64,000 nt of DNA from Vitreoscilla stercoraria DSM 513 (GTDB lineage: Bacteria; Pseudomonadota; Gammaproteobacteria; Burkholderiales; Neisseriaceae): NCBI RefSeq assembly GCF_000382305.1, contig NZ_KB908030.1, forward strand, positions 13,454 to 77,453, read 5' to 3'. Shown piece by piece: positions 6,766 to 17,054 of the stretch; position 1 is the stretch's first letter; each line of letters begins with the position of its first letter. A program made the translations under genes and the position numbers. Below the pieces are notes generated by a model. The model was given only the letters and a program-made list of their open reading frames with translations, was not told the origin of the DNA and did no database searches.

Positions 6766-9240
6766 ATGACATCAACAGACTCTGTAAATAAAACCTTATC
6801 CTCCAATGCTTCTATCATCCAGTTACATGTTGAAGGTATGACGTGTGCCTCTTGTTCGGCACGAGTGGAGCGGACATTGAACCGTTTGCCCGAAGTAAGC
6901 CATGCCCAAGTGAATTTGACAACTGAAATGGCCACGATTGAAATGGATACCGCGCAACTGCCTCTTGCGGTTGATGCGATTGAGGACGCAGGTTACCACG
7001 TGGTGGTGCCGCAGATGATTTTGGATGTTGAAGGTATGACGTGTGCCTCTTGTGTGGCGCGGGTGGAGCGTGTGGTTAAGCGTTTGCCTAATGTGGTAGA
7101 TGCCCAAGTGAATTTGGCGACTGAGCAAGCGGTGGTACAAGGCTGGGCAAGCCAAGCTCATGTCATCGCTGCGATTGAAGATGCAGGTTATGTTGCCAAG
7201 CCTTTACAGGCCGCTCTTCATCGTATGGACGAGGACAAGCAAGCACGCAAAGCGGCGGAACAACAACAATTGCAGCGAGATTTTAAATGGGCGTTAGGCT
7301 TGAGTGTGCCTGTGTTTGTTTTGGAAATGGGCGGGCATTTGTGGTCTGATTTTCACCATTGGATTTCACACCATATTGGCATGCAAACATCGTGGTTATT
7401 GCAATGCGTATTGACTGCTTTGGTTTTATTATTGCCAGGACGTCGTTTTTGGCAAACAGGCTTGCCTGCATTGTTCAAAGGCGCGCCTGACATGAACAGT
7501 TTGGTGGCAGTTGGTTCTTTGGCGGCATTTGGTTTTTCATTGGTCGCCACATTTTTGCCTGATGTATTACCGCCGCAAGCGCGACATGTGTATTACGAGT
7601 CGGCAGTGGTCATCATCACTTTGATTTTGTTAGGTCGGGTTTTGGAAGCACGTGCCAAAGGACGCACTTCTGAAGCCATTCGCCGTTTGGTCGATTTGCA
7701 ATCTAAAACGGCCACGATTGAACGCGATGGACAAATATTGACTGTCGACATTGCTCAAGTGCAAAGGGATGATGTGGTGTTGGTGAAGCCAGGTGAGCGT
7801 GTGGCGGTCGATGGTGTGGTGGTGGGAGGGCAGTCGTGGGTCGATGAGGCGATGATTACAGGCGAGCCGATGCCAGTTGAAAAAAACTTGGGTGCAAACG
7901 TTACAGGCGGCACCATCAATCAGCAAGGCAGTTTGCGTGTACAAGCATCAGCAGTGGGTGACGCGACTGTGTTGGCGCAAATCATTCGCATGGTCAGCGA
8001 AGCGCAAGGCAATAAATTGCCGATACAGGCCGCTGTGGACAAAGTGACGTTGTGGTTTGTGCCTGCGGTGATGGTTTTGTCGTTGTTGACATTTGCGTTG
8101 TGGTGGTTATTGGGTGGCGAGGCGGCTTTGAGTTTGGCTGTGGTCAATGCGGTGGCGGTGTTAATCATTGCATGCCCTTGTGCCATGGGCTTGGCGACAC
8201 CGACTTCAATCATGGTGGCAACAGGTCGAGGTGCTGAGTTGGGTGTTTTGTTCCGTCAAGGCTCGGCGCTACAAAGTTTGCAAGAAGTGAGCGTGGTGGC
8301 GGTAGACAAAACAGGCACACTGACCGAAGGCAAGCCGCAATTGACGGATATGGTGTTACAGGACGCTTTTGAGCGTGAACACGTTTTGTCATTGGTGGCG
8401 GCCGCAGAATCACCATCTGAGCATCCGATTGCTCAAGCTTTGTTACAGGCCGCTCAAAAAGCCCATCTTGATATACCCTCGTTGCGTCATTTTGAATCAC
8501 ACACAGGTTTGGGCATTGCCGCTTTAACCGATGCACACCACATTCACATTGGTGCAGACCGTTATATGCAGCAATTGGGTTTGGATGTGAGCGTGTGGCA
8601 AGTTCAAGCCAAGGCTTTGGCAGCGGCAGGCAAATCGCCTTTGTATGTGGCGATAGATGGGGTGTTGGCGGCAATATTGGCGGTGTCTGACCCGATTAAG
8701 CCCAGCACTCCTGCGGCCATCGCGGCTTTGCATGCACAAGGCTTAAAAGTGGTGATGGTTTCAGGTGACAATCGCGTCACAGCTGAAGCGATTGCCCGGC
8801 AATTGGGCATTGATGAAGTGGTGGCTGAAGTGATGCCTGATGGCAAAGTGGCGGTAATTCAAGACTTGCAGCATCAAGGCAAAGTGGCTTTTATTGGTGA
8901 TGGCATCAACGATGCGCCTGCTTTGGCACAAGCCGATGTGGGTTTGGCTGTGGGAACAGGCACAGACATCGCCATAGAATCGGCTGATGTGGTGTTGATG
9001 AACGGGCGTTTGACAGCAGTAGCGGATGCCATTGCTTTGTCGCGCGCCACCATGCGCAATATTCATCAAAATCTATTTTGGGCGTTTGCTTATAATATCG
9101 CGTTGATTCCGATTGCTGCGGGCATTTTATACCCATTTTTCGGTATTTTGCTGTCGCCGATGCTTGCCGCTGGAGCGATGGCGTTGAGCTCGGTGTTTGT
9201 GTTGAGCAATGCGTTGCGCTTGCGCTGGTTTCAAGCTTGA
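6766..9240 (+). CDS. copA: Copper-exporting P1B-type ATPase
   Basis: This 824-residue Cu(I) P-type ATPase has two N-terminal heavy-metal-associated domains (GMTCASC, cysteines at about 27/30 and 93/96). It also has the membrane metal site CPC (about 470-472), the phosphorylated aspartate in DKTGTLT (D514), SEHP in the nucleotide domain, and GDGINDAP (711-718). It exports cuprous ions across the inner membrane using ATP. The length is normal for a two-HMA CopA. No CueR-type regulator or chaperone is adjacent, and no CueR-type promoter was seen in the short gap upstream. An uptake word in the coding sequence (8356-8368) encodes LQDA. Confidence 0.95.
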   Translation: MTSTDSVNKTLSSNASIIQLHVEGMTCASCSARVERTLNRLPEVSHAQVNLTTEMATIEMDTAQLPLAVDAIEDAGYHVVVPQMILDVEGMTCASCVARVERVVKRLPNVVDAQVNLATEQAVVQGWASQAHVIAAIEDAGYVAKPLQAALHRMDEDKQARKAAEQQQLQRDFKWALGLSVPVFVLEMGGHLWSDFHHWISHHIGMQTSWLLQCVLTALVLLLPGRRFWQTGLPALFKGAPDMNSLVAVGSLAAFGFSLVATFLPDVLPPQARHVYYESAVVIITLILLGRVLEARAKGRTSEAIRRLVDLQSKTATIERDGQILTVDIAQVQRDDVVLVKPGERVAVDGVVVGGQSWVDEAMITGEPMPVEKNLGANVTGGTINQQGSLRVQASAVGDATVLAQIIRMVSEAQGNKLPIQAAVDKVTLWFVPAVMVLSLLTFALWWLLGGEAALSLAVVNAVAVLIIACPCAMGLATPTSIMVATGRGAELGVLFRQGSALQSLQEVSVVAVDKTGTLTEGKPQLTDMVLQDAFEREHVLSLVAAAESPSEHPIAQALLQAAQKAHLDIPSLRHFESHTGLGIAALTDAHHIHIGADRYMQQLGLDVSVWQVQAKALAAAGKSPLYVAIDGVLAAILAVSDPIKPSTPAAIAALHAQGLKVVMVSGDNRVTAEAIARQLGIDEVVAEVMPDGKVAVIQDLQHQGKVAFIGDGINDAPALAQADVGLAVGTGTDIAIESADVVLMNGRLTAVADAIALSRATMRNIHQNLFWAFAYNIALIPIAAGILYPFFGILLSPMLAAGAMALSSVFVLSNALRLRWFQA

Positions 9241-9256
9241 GATTGTTTGGGTGAAA

Positions 9257-9289
9257 CAAGCGTCCTGTAAAAAGTTTACAGGTCGCTTG
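9257..9289. terminator. Paired-DUS hairpin after copA
   Basis: CAAGCGTCCTGTAAA pairs with TTTACAGGTCGCTTG around a 3-nt loop, with one mismatch (T instead of A in the right arm). It lies 17 bp after the copA stop. The right arm is a decayed uptake word. Confidence 0.7.
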
Positions 9290-9410
9290 AAACATTGAGT
9301 TTGAATCCAACCTAATGGGTAAGTTTGAACGCTGCGTTCATTTTGTGGTTGAATGTCAGTCTGTCTTATGTGTATTTTTGGCTGTAATGTTGTGATTCAT
9401 TTTGAATCAT

Positions 9411-9450
9411 TTGATAAGCGTCCTGTAAAAGTTTACAGGACGCTTATCAA
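9411..9450. terminator. Paired-DUS hairpin between convergent copA and small membrane gene
   Basis: Perfect 19-bp arms beginning TTGATAAGCGTCCTGTAAA surround a 2-nt centre. It probably serves the minus-strand gene ending at 9474. Together with 9257 it gives two such hairpins in one 230-bp gap. Confidence 0.75.
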
Positions 9451-9473
9451 TATATTAAATGATACAAATGATA

Positions 9474-9701
9474 TTATACCGTTTGTGTAAAATTGCCACC
9501 GATTACCAATAAAATGAGGCCTGCCAATTGCAAGAAAAAGGGGTTTTTAGCGTCTTGCCAATGCAATATTAAAAATACCAAACTGGCGGGTGCCAAAAGC
9601 AAGCAGGCCAAAAACCAACCAATATGCACTTTAAAAGCCGCAATCAACGAACCGATGCCGCCAATCATGAAAATGGCCAAACCAATATAAGCTAAAATCA
9701 T
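9474..9701 (-). CDS. Small inner-membrane protein
   Basis: This 75-residue protein is almost wholly hydrophobic, with three apparent membrane segments (ILAYIGLAIFMIGGIG, WFLACLLLAPASLVFLILHW, LAGLILLVIGG) and short charged loops. The start at 9701 (MILAYIG) is preferred to the longer frame, whose extra residues include the lysC terminator. The ribosome site is weak. I do not recognise the family. It lies downstream of and in line with lysC but beyond its terminator. Confidence 0.6.
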   Translation of the reverse strand: MILAYIGLAIFMIGGIGSLIAAFKVHIGWFLACLLLAPASLVFLILHWQDAKNPFFLQLAGLILLVIGGNFTQTV

Positions 9702-9724
9702 TGTGAGTCTTCTGTGCACGAGTA

Positions 9725-9762
9725 TAAAAAAACAGGGTTGCTTGTGTGTGAGCAACCCTGTT
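9725..9762 (-). terminator. Rho-independent terminator of lysC
   Basis: On the minus strand AACAGGGTTGCT pairs with AGCAACCCTGTT across an 8-nt loop and is followed by seven T. It lies 16 bp past the lysC stop. Confidence 0.9.
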
Positions 9763-9777
9763 CGATTTTCATGTCAA

Positions 9778-11019
9778 TTAAGCTTGAGCGACTTTTTCAG
9801 GGTCATCCAAACCAAAGGCAGAGTGCAACACGCGGGTTGCCAATTCCAAATATTTCTCGTCAATCAATACCGATACTTTGATTTCAGAAGTGGAAATCAT
9901 TTGGATGTTGATGCCTTCTTCAGCCAAAGTACGGAACATGGTTGACGCCACGCCCACGTGTGAACGCATGCCCACGCCAACGATAGACACTTTGCATACG
10001 GTGTTGTCGCCGTCTACGGTTGCTGCGCCAATGTTTTTCTGAACTTCGTTCAAGATAGACAAAGTGCGTTGGTAATCGCCACGAGGTACGGTGAATGAAA
10101 AATCGGTTGTGCCTTCGTCACCCACGTTTTGGATGATCATGTCCACTTCGATGTTCGCGTCCGCTACTGCACCCAAAATTTGGTATGCAATACCTGGTTT
10201 GTCAGGTACGCCGCGTACATTGATACGTGCTTGGTTTTTATCGAAGGCAATACCTGCCACTGCTGCTTTTTCCATGTCTTCGTCCTCTTCAAAGGTGATC
10301 AAGGTGCCATCGCCACCTTCTTGTAAACTGCTCAATACGCGCAAACGCACTTTGTATTTGCCTGCAAATTCAACCGAACGAATTTGCAAAACTTTTGAAC
10401 CCAAGCTCGCCAATTCCAACATTTCTTCAAATGAAATGGTTTTCAAACGACGTGCTTCTGGAACCACACGAGGGTCAGTGGTGTAAACACCGTCTACGTC
10501 GGTGTAAATTTGGCACTCGTCCGCTTTCAAAGCCGCTGCCAAAGCCACCGCTGAGGTGTCAGAACCGCCACGACCCAAAGTGGTGATGTCATTGTTTTCA
10601 TCCACACCTTGGAAACCTGCCACAACAATCACACGACCTTCTTTTAAGTCAGCGTGAATGTGGTCAGCATCGATGCTATCGATGCGGGCTTTGGTGTGAG
10701 AAGTATCTGTTTTGACAGCCACTTGCCAGCCTGTATAACTCTTAGCGTCCAAACCAATGTTTTTCAATGCCATAGACAACAAACCAATGGTCACTTGCTC
10801 GCCTGTTGACAAGATGACATCCATTTCACGGGGATCTGGATACTCTTGCATGGCTTCAGCCAAAGCCACCAAACGGTTGGTTTCACCACTCATTGCAGAC
10901 ACGACAACGACAACATCGTGACCAGCTGCTTTGAATTTGGCAATGCGATTGGCGACATTTTTGATACGGTCGGTTGAACCTACCGATGTGCCACCGTATT
11001 TTTGTACGATTAATGCCAT
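9778..11019 (-). CDS. lysC: Aspartate kinase
   Basis: This 413-residue aspartokinase phosphorylates L-aspartate, the first step toward lysine, threonine and methionine. It shows KYGGTSVG at the N-terminus, [16 protein letters not shown] in the kinase domain, and two C-terminal ACT domains ([30 protein letters not shown]) that bind the feedback inhibitor. It is full length. The start at 11019 follows GGAAGCAAAGAAAC. It lies 84 bp downstream of rph on the same strand and may share its transcript. Confidence 0.95.
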   Translation of the reverse strand: MALIVQKYGGTSVGSTDRIKNVANRIAKFKAAGHDVVVVVSAMSGETNRLVALAEAMQEYPDPREMDVILSTGEQVTIGLLSMALKNIGLDAKSYTGWQVAVKTDTSHTKARIDSIDADHIHADLKEGRVIVVAGFQGVDENNDITTLGRGGSDTSAVALAAALKADECQIYTDVDGVYTTDPRVVPEARRLKTISFEEMLELASLGSKVLQIRSVEFAGKYKVRLRVLSSLQEGGDGTLITFEEDEDMEKAAVAGIAFDKNQARINVRGVPDKPGIAYQILGAVADANIEVDMIIQNVGDEGTTDFSFTVPRGDYQRTLSILNEVQKNIGAATVDGDNTVCKVSIVGVGMRSHVGVASTMFRTLAEEGINIQMISTSEIKVSVLIDEKYLELATRVLHSAFGLDDPEKVAQA

Positions 11020-11103
11020 GTTTCTTTGCTTCCGTTTCTATGTGAGTCAAACGCACCAGACATGTGCCACACCAAGGGTATTGGTGTCGTTTCTGAAAAT
11101 CTC

Positions 11104-11841
11104 TCAGGCAGCTTGTGACTGCAAGGCACGCTGTTGATGTTCCAATAATTCATTGATGCCACTTTGGGCCAATTGTAATAATTCGTTCAGTTCGTTGATG
11201 CTGAAAGTGGCACCTTCGGCAGTACCTTGTACTTCAACGATTTTGCCACTTTGTGTCATCACCACATTGACATCAGAATCGCAGCCTGAATCTTCTGGAT
11301 AATCCAAATCCAACAAAGCCACACCATCGACCACGCCCACAGACACAGCAGCAATGGCTTCGATAATTGGATTTTCAGCAATCAAACCCTTGGCAAGCAA
11401 ACCATTGATGGCCAATTGCATGGCGACAAATGCGCCAGTGATGCTGGCTGTGCGGGTGCCGCCATCGGCTGCAATCACATCGCAATCAATCAAAATTTGA
11501 CGCTCGCCCAATTTAGAACGGTCTACCACCGCACGCAAAGAACGTCCAATCAAGCGTTGGATTTCTTGGGTGCGACCCGATTGTTTGCCTGCTGCAGCTT
11601 CACGGCGCATGCGTGAATGGGTAGAACGTGGCAACATGCCGTATTCTGCCGTGACCCAACCCAAGCCTTGCCCACGCAAAAAGCCCGGCACGCCTTCTTC
11701 AACCGATGCGGTACAAATGACCTTGGTATTACCACATTCAATCAATACTGAGCCTTCAGCATGCGGCATGAAATGAGGGGTGATGCAAATAGGGCGGATT
11801 TGATTTGCTTGGCGGTGTTGGCGGATAATGGCAGCATTCAT
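11104..11841 (-). CDS. rph: Ribonuclease PH
   Basis: This 245-residue phosphorolytic 3'-5' exoribonuclease trims tRNA 3' ends. Family blocks are [70 protein letters not shown] and [19 protein letters not shown]. The ATG at 11841 was chosen because the 30 residues of the longer frame are not family-like. It is divergent from yicC with about 175 bp between them, the same pairing as in E. coli, where yicC and rph are divergent neighbours. Confidence 0.94.
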   Translation of the reverse strand: MNAAIIRQHRQANQIRPICITPHFMPHAEGSVLIECGNTKVICTASVEEGVPGFLRGQGLGWVTAEYGMLPRSTHSRMRREAAAGKQSGRTQEIQRLIGRSLRAVVDRSKLGERQILIDCDVIAADGGTRTASITGAFVAMQLAINGLLAKGLIAENPIIEAIAAVSVGVVDGVALLDLDYPEDSGCDSDVNVVMTQSGKIVEVQGTAEGATFSINELNELLQLAQSGINELLEHQQRALQSQAA

Positions 11842-12016
11842 ACAAATGGCAATGGGCTTATGATAAATAGAGGCTTGGATTATAGCCCATTTCCATAATT
11901 TTTTGCGGCATTGCAGAAGAAAATTTTGCATTGCAACCGAATTTGTTTATTTTATGCTTAATAACGGCCGTGTTGATGTGCGACTCGGTTTTTGGATTGG
12001 GCATTAGAAAGTATTG

Positions 12017-12886
12017 ATGATGATGAACAGCATGACGGGTTTTGCCAGCGCCCAACAAGATTTTGGCAGCGAGCGCATCAATTTGGAGTTGCGCGCGGTG
12101 AATCACCGTTATTTGGATTTGCAGTTCAAAATGATGGACGATTTGCGTGTGATTGAAGGCAAAATGCGTGAAAACATTGCCGCATCGGTGGCGCGTGGTA
12201 AATTGGAATGTCGCATTTACATTCAAGCTGTGGCTCAGCAAAATGGTTTGCATTTGAATCAAGATTTGGTGGCAGAATTGGCGAGCATCAACAGCGATTT
12301 GTCGGTGCAATACCCACATTTACAAGCTTTGAGCGTGGCAGATATTTTGCGTTTTCCGGGTGTGGTACAACAAAGCCAAACCGATGCAGAAGGTTTACAG
12401 GCCGCTGTCTTGGCTTTATTGCAACAAGTTTTGACAGAATTCAATCAATCACGCGTGCGTGAAGGTCAAAAATTGGCGCAACATTTGTTAGAACGTTTGG
12501 CGCAAATGACGCAAGTGGTTGACGATTTACAAGGTATTTTTCCAAGTTTGGTTCAAGCGCATTTGGAAAAAACCGAACAACGCTTGCGTGAAGCAGTAGA
12601 AAATATGGAAGACGATCGCATCAAGCAAGAATTTGCCATTTTCATGCAAAAAGCCGATGTCGATGAAGAAATGAGCCGTTTGAAAGGTCACATTGCTGAA
12701 GTGACGCGCATTGTGCGTGAGGGCAAAGGCGCTGTGGGCAAGCGTTTGGATTTCTTGATGCAAGAATTGAACCGTGAAGCCAATACTTTGGGCAGCAAAG
12801 CCATTGCCATTGAATGCACCAATGCATCGATGCAATTGAAGGTGTTGATTGAGCAAATGCGTGAACAAGTACAAAATATTGAATAG
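12017..12886 (+). CDS. yicC: YicC/YloC family endoribonuclease
   Basis: This 289-residue YicC family protein has the signature N-terminus NSMTGFA, then LRAVNHRYLDLQFKM and the C-terminal block EEMSRLKGHIAEVTRI, GKRLDFLMQELNREANTLGSK. Family members act as endoribonucleases in RNA turnover. Four start codons lie in a row (TTG 12014, ATG 12017, 12020, 12023); AGAAAG at 12006-12011 best fits 12017-12020, and many homologues begin nearer the 12023 codon. A GG-type uptake word inside the gene codes LQAA. It is divergent from rph. Confidence 0.92.
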   Translation: MMMNSMTGFASAQQDFGSERINLELRAVNHRYLDLQFKMMDDLRVIEGKMRENIAASVARGKLECRIYIQAVAQQNGLHLNQDLVAELASINSDLSVQYPHLQALSVADILRFPGVVQQSQTDAEGLQAAVLALLQQVLTEFNQSRVREGQKLAQHLLERLAQMTQVVDDLQGIFPSLVQAHLEKTEQRLREAVENMEDDRIKQEFAIFMQKADVDEEMSRLKGHIAEVTRIVREGKGAVGKRLDFLMQELNREANTLGSKAIAIECTNASMQLKVLIEQMREQVQNIE

Positions 12887-12982
12887 TGCAGTAGCAAAAT
12901 ATGCGGCTGGTTTGATGTGAATGACGGGATTTAAGGTATGCTATGGCATGATTAAATCCCGTTTTACATGTAAAGTCGCGCC

Positions 12983-13966
12983 ATGAAACTGCCATTGTCC
13001 ATTATCGCCACGGGCAAAGCTTTGCCCAGCGAACGCCTATTGTCTTCTGATTTGGATGCTCGTTTGGGCTTGCAAACAGGTACAGTTGCCAAAAAATCCG
13101 GCATACAGTGGCGTTATTTTGCCAGTGCTGAGCAAACCCAATCTCAGTTGGCCGCTGAAGCTTTACAGGACGCTTGTCAACATCATGGTATAGATACCAA
13201 CAGCATTGATTTATTAATATGTGCCAGCGCCATTCCTGAGCAAGTGTTGCCCAATACGGCCAGCGCAGTGATTCAAGCTGCGGGTTTAAAAAATGGTTTG
13301 GCTGCATTTGATGTCAATGCCAGTTGCATCAGTTTCATGACAGCTTTGTTTCAGGCCGCAGCTTTGCTACAAACCAAGGTTTATCGGCGCATTGCCATTG
13401 TTTCGGCAGAAATTGCGTCGCGCGGCTTGAATTGGGATGACGCTGAATCGTCTTTTATTTTTGGTGATGGGGCGGCGGCAGTGATTGTTGAAGCGGGCGA
13501 TGGTATTGCCGCTTGTGTGGCGCAACGCTTGGAAGTACATCCTGTTGGACGCACGTTTTGTCAAATCAAAGCAGGTGGTACGCAGCGCAATCCGCGCATG
13601 GGTTTGCTTGAAACCGACCATTATTTTCAAATGCAGGGCAAGCCTGTGTTCAAATTGGCTTCACAATTATTGCCTGCTTTCATTCACAATCTGTTTAGTG
13701 ATTTGCCTTATACATTTCATGAGGTCGATTGGGTGGTGCCGCATCAAGCGAGCCATTTGTCTATGGAACATTTGAAAAATCGTTTGGGGCTAGACAGCCA
13801 AAAAATCATCGATATTTATGCCACACACGGCAATCAAGTGGCCGCCTCCATGCCAATGGCGTTACATGAATTGTACCGCTCCGGCAAAACCCAATCAGGT
13901 CAAAAAGTGTTGCTCATCGGCACTGCCGCAGGCTTTGCTATGGGAGGGATGGTGTTAAGCTTATGA
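12983..13966 (+). CDS. Beta-ketoacyl-ACP synthase III-like enzyme
   Basis: This 327-residue thiolase-fold protein of the FabH class has an intact catalytic triad: Cys115 in FDVNASCISF, His254 in VPHQASH and Asn284 in THGNQVAASMP. It should condense an acyl starter with a malonyl- or acyl-thioester. It is the first gene of a four-gene run; the next overlaps it by 4 bp. With the SDR and adenylating enzyme it recalls OleA-type loci, but the hydrolase here is MBL, not alpha/beta, so homology to Ole is not claimed. It does not sit in a fab cluster, so housekeeping FabH is unlikely. An uptake word at 13162-13175 encodes LQDA. Confidence 0.82.
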   Translation: MKLPLSIIATGKALPSERLLSSDLDARLGLQTGTVAKKSGIQWRYFASAEQTQSQLAAEALQDACQHHGIDTNSIDLLICASAIPEQVLPNTASAVIQAAGLKNGLAAFDVNASCISFMTALFQAAALLQTKVYRRIAIVSAEIASRGLNWDDAESSFIFGDGAAAVIVEAGDGIAACVAQRLEVHPVGRTFCQIKAGGTQRNPRMGLLETDHYFQMQGKPVFKLASQLLPAFIHNLFSDLPYTFHEVDWVVPHQASHLSMEHLKNRLGLDSQKIIDIYATHGNQVAASMPMALHELYRSGKTQSGQKVLLIGTAAGFAMGGMVLSL

Positions 13967-14961
13967 AAAAAGTTTTGTTGACAGGTGCAAGCCATGGATT
14001 GGGTCGCAGTGCTTTGGATTTTTTAATTGAGCACAATATTGAAGTGGTTGCCATTGCCCGCCATATCGAGCATTTGCAGCATTTAAAAAGTGCCACCGTA
14101 CACATTCACGCTGTTGATTTAACCCAAATGTATGCCCATCAAGCAGAAGCTTTGTTACAAGGCTGTGATACGGTGTGGCATTGTGCGGCTTTGTCATCGC
14201 CGTGGGGAGCTTATGATGATTTTTATGCCATCAATGTGCAAGCGGTAGAGACTTTGTTACAGGCCGCAGGCCGCCTGAAGATTTCTCGATTGATCCATAT
14301 TTCTACGCCATCTTTGTATTTTGATTTTAGCCACAGACGGGGTGTGTGTGAAACACAATTGGCGCAACAATGGGCCAATCATTATGTTTCGACCAAATAT
14401 TTGGCAGAGCAGGCGGTTTTAAAAGCAGTGGCGGCTTTTCCATACACGCAATATTTGATGCTACGACCACGTGCGATTTTTGGGGAATACGACAGGGTAT
14501 TGATTCCACGCCTATTGCAATTGCATCAACAAGGCAAGGGCGTGCTGAAATTGCCGCGAGGTGGCGATACTTTGATGGATTTGACGTATGTGGGCAATGT
14601 CATCGAAGCGATGCGTTTGGCCAGCATCAGTCCACACATTGCCTCGGGCAGCGTGTTCAATATTACCAACCAAGAGCCGTGGTCTTTGCAGCAAGTGTTG
14701 CAAGAATTGTTTCAAGCTTTGGGTAAAGACATGCGCATTCAAAAAGTGCCGTATGTGTTGGCCAAACAAGTGGCGACTTTGGCGCAAGCGTGGGCCAATA
14801 TCAGTGGCAAAGAACCTGTGTTCACCCCTTATTCTATCGGCGCCTTGTCGTTTGATATGGTTTTGGACAACACGCAAGCGCAAAATGTGTTGGCATACCG
14901 TCCTGTAAGCAATATGCATGATGCCATTGTCAAAACAGCGCAAGCTTTCAAAGCGGATTGA
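13963..14961 (+). CDS. Extended SDR, NAD-dependent epimerase/dehydratase family
   Basis: This 332-residue protein has an N-terminal Rossmann motif TGASHGLG (residues 7-14) and the SDR catalytic pair YVSTK (Tyr141, Lys145). The closest resemblance is to the 3-beta-HSD-like extended SDRs that oxidise or reduce a hydroxy/keto group on a bulky substrate. It overlaps the upstream synthase by 4 bp (ATGA), so translation is probably coupled. It may reduce the beta-keto product of that synthase; this is inference from context. A GG-type uptake word near 14261 encodes LQAA. Confidence 0.8.
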   Translation: MKKVLLTGASHGLGRSALDFLIEHNIEVVAIARHIEHLQHLKSATVHIHAVDLTQMYAHQAEALLQGCDTVWHCAALSSPWGAYDDFYAINVQAVETLLQAAGRLKISRLIHISTPSLYFDFSHRRGVCETQLAQQWANHYVSTKYLAEQAVLKAVAAFPYTQYLMLRPRAIFGEYDRVLIPRLLQLHQQGKGVLKLPRGGDTLMDLTYVGNVIEAMRLASISPHIASGSVFNITNQEPWSLQQVLQELFQALGKDMRIQKVPYVLAKQVATLAQAWANISGKEPVFTPYSIGALSFDMVLDNTQAQNVLAYRPVSNMHDAIVKTAQAFKAD

Positions 14962-14969
14962 ATTCAAAT

Positions 14970-15776
14970 ATGGCCAGCATTCAAACATTCAAAGCAGGAT
15001 TTTGTACCCATGCGTCCTGTATGGCGGTGCGTGGCAGCGGCTTGGGTTCGTGTGAATTTCCAGCGCAAGTGTTTTTGATTCAAGCGCGTGGCAAAATGTG
15101 GCTGTTTGACACAGGTTATGCCCACCATTTTTTGGATGCTACCGCACACGGTTTGTTTGCTGTGTATCGCAAAGTCACGCCTGTGTTTTTCAATGAATCT
15201 GAAGCGATGTTGGTGCAATTGCGTGAGCGCGGCATACAGCCGCAGGATTTGAGCGGCATCATCGTGTCGCATTTTCATGGTGACCATATAGGCGGCCTGA
15301 AAGATTTTCCCAAAATTCCATTAATTGTTCATGGCAAAGGTTGGCAACAAGTGCGGCGTTTGCGTGGTTTGCGCGCGCTCATCAAAGGTTTTGTGCCCGA
15401 TGTCATGCCTAGCGATGTTGAACAAAGGCTGTGGTATATGGAGCAAGGCAAGAAAATTGCTTTGCCGCAATCTTTGCGCCCTTTACAGGACGCTTATGTT
15501 GTGCCCGATAGCGGTGGCGAAGTGTTGCTGGTGGCCTTGCCCGGGCATGCGGCGGGGCATATGGGTGCTTTGGTATTGTGTGACGATGGTTGGCATTTGC
15601 TGGCGGCAGATGCTGCTTGGCATCAAGACAATTATCGTGAATGGAAATTGCCTGCGGCTCCGAGTTTTTTAATCATGGACAACGCTCAAGCTTTCAAACA
15701 AACCTTGCACACTTTGCGCCAATTGGATGAGCGTGCTGCGCTCACCATTCATTTGAGCCATCAGGAGGCAAGATGA
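14970..15776 (+). CDS. MBL-fold metallo-hydrolase
   Basis: This 268-residue protein has the metallo-beta-lactamase metal site HFHGDHIGGL (residues 101-110), the second-site LPGHAAGHMG and an Asp in AADAAWH. Family members hydrolyse thioesters, lactones or phosphodiesters; in this context a thioesterase or lactonase role is possible. The ATG at 14970 has no good ribosome site; a TTG at 14958 overlapping the previous stop region is an alternative that would couple translation. The gene ends overlapping the next by 4 bp. An uptake word at 15482-15495 encodes LQDA. Confidence 0.8.
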   Translation: MASIQTFKAGFCTHASCMAVRGSGLGSCEFPAQVFLIQARGKMWLFDTGYAHHFLDATAHGLFAVYRKVTPVFFNESEAMLVQLRERGIQPQDLSGIIVSHFHGDHIGGLKDFPKIPLIVHGKGWQQVRRLRGLRALIKGFVPDVMPSDVEQRLWYMEQGKKIALPQSLRPLQDAYVVPDSGGEVLLVALPGHAAGHMGALVLCDDGWHLLAADAAWHQDNYREWKLPAAPSFLIMDNAQAFKQTLHTLRQLDERAALTIHLSHQEAR

Positions 15777-17053
15777 AACTGTTGCGATTATTGTGGTCGT
15801 ATTGGCAAACCAAGCGTTTGTCATTTCAAACTCGCCAAGCGTTAGAATCTTATCAACAACAAAAATGGCAACAATTTGCTCAGCGCACTTTGATTCACAG
15901 TCCGTATTTCAAGCCTTATGTCGGACAAGATTTGGCAGATTATCCGTTGATGAACAAAGCGGTGATGTTGCAACATTTTGATGCGATGAATACGGCAGGT
16001 CTGCGTTTACAGGACGCTTTTGCTGTGGCGATGCGGGCAGAAAAAGAGCGTGATTTTGCGCCGACTTTGCAAGGCTTTAGCGTGGGTTTGTCTTCAGGCA
16101 CCAGCCACCAACGAGGGGTTTTTGTGGTGTCTGAGGCAGAGCAAGCCCATTGGGCGGGTGTGATTTTGGCCAAACTGTTGCCGCAAGGCTTGTTGGCAGG
16201 CGAACGAGTGGCTTTGGTTTTGCGGGCGAACAATAATTTGTATGAAACCATAGACAATCGCTTTATTGCATTTCAATTTTTCGACTTATTGCAGCCATTT
16301 GATAATATTTTGCAGCAATTGCAAGCTTATCAACCCTCTATTATCGTGGCACCTGCTCAAGTCTTGCGTGCTTTGGCTTTGGTCAAACAGCGTGGCGAGC
16401 ATGATTTGAAGCCCAAACAAGTGATTTCTGCGGCGGAAGTGTTGAGTGAGCGCGATGCGGCATTGATCACAGAAGTCTTGGGTCATGTGCAGCAAGTGTA
16501 TCAAGCCACAGAAGGTTTTTTGGCGGTGACATGCACGCATGGGCGGCTGCATTTGAATGAAGCTTTGTTGATGGTGGAGCCTGAATGGTTGGATGAAACC
16601 CGATTTATACCGATTATCACTGATTTTAGCCGCACCACGCAGCCGATTGTTCGTTACCGTTTGGACGACATTTTGCACAACGATCCTCGTCCTTGTCCGT
16701 GTGGGCAGGTGACGCGCGTCATCAGCCAAATAGAAGGGCGTTTGAACGATGTGTTGGCATTGCCTAAGGTGGGCGGTGGCGTGGTATCGGTGTTTGCCGA
16801 TGCGTTGGAGCGCATCATGGCTCAAAATTTGCCATTAGTTTGTGATTACCAATTGACCCAAACAAGCGACAATAACGTGTTTTTGGCCGCAGAAGTGGTG
16901 GATATGCTGGCTTTAAACCGTTTACAGGACGCTTTAAAAGTGTTTTTACAACAGCAAGGCGTGAATGTGGCAGCCTTGCAATGGCAATTGAGTTTGACCT
17001 TGCCCGACATTCCCATGAGCCAAAAACGCCGCCGCATTCAAGTTCAAAGGTGA
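15773..17053 (+). CDS. F390-synthetase-like adenylate-forming enzyme
   Basis: This 426-residue protein resembles coenzyme F390 synthetase/PaaK-type AMP-forming enzymes: the Ser/Gly/Thr-rich loop SVGLSSGTSH near residue 100, then PIVRYRLDDI and a Cys pair in RPCPCGQV. Such enzymes activate a carboxylate as acyl-AMP. F420 chemistry is not expected here, so the substrate is unknown. It is the last plus-strand gene of the cluster and ends 1 bp from the stop of the convergent acyltransferase gene. Uptake words at 16006-16019 and 16921-16934 both encode LQDA. Confidence 0.72.
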   Translation: MKLLRLLWSYWQTKRLSFQTRQALESYQQQKWQQFAQRTLIHSPYFKPYVGQDLADYPLMNKAVMLQHFDAMNTAGLRLQDAFAVAMRAEKERDFAPTLQGFSVGLSSGTSHQRGVFVVSEAEQAHWAGVILAKLLPQGLLAGERVALVLRANNNLYETIDNRFIAFQFFDLLQPFDNILQQLQAYQPSIIVAPAQVLRALALVKQRGEHDLKPKQVISAAEVLSERDAALITEVLGHVQQVYQATEGFLAVTCTHGRLHLNEALLMVEPEWLDETRFIPIITDFSRTTQPIVRYRLDDILHNDPRPCPCGQVTRVISQIEGRLNDVLALPKVGGGVVSVFADALERIMAQNLPLVCDYQLTQTSDNNVFLAAEVVDMLALNRLQDALKVFLQQQGVNVAALQWQLSLTLPDIPMSQKRRRIQVQR

Positions 17054-17054
17054 G

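Noticed and set aside
12983..17053. Assignment of the cluster as an OleABCD olefin pathway
   Set aside because: The KAS-, SDR- and adenylating-type genes are suggestive, but there is no alpha/beta hydrolase OleB, the synthase looks like FabH, and the ligase resembles F390 synthetase rather than OleC.
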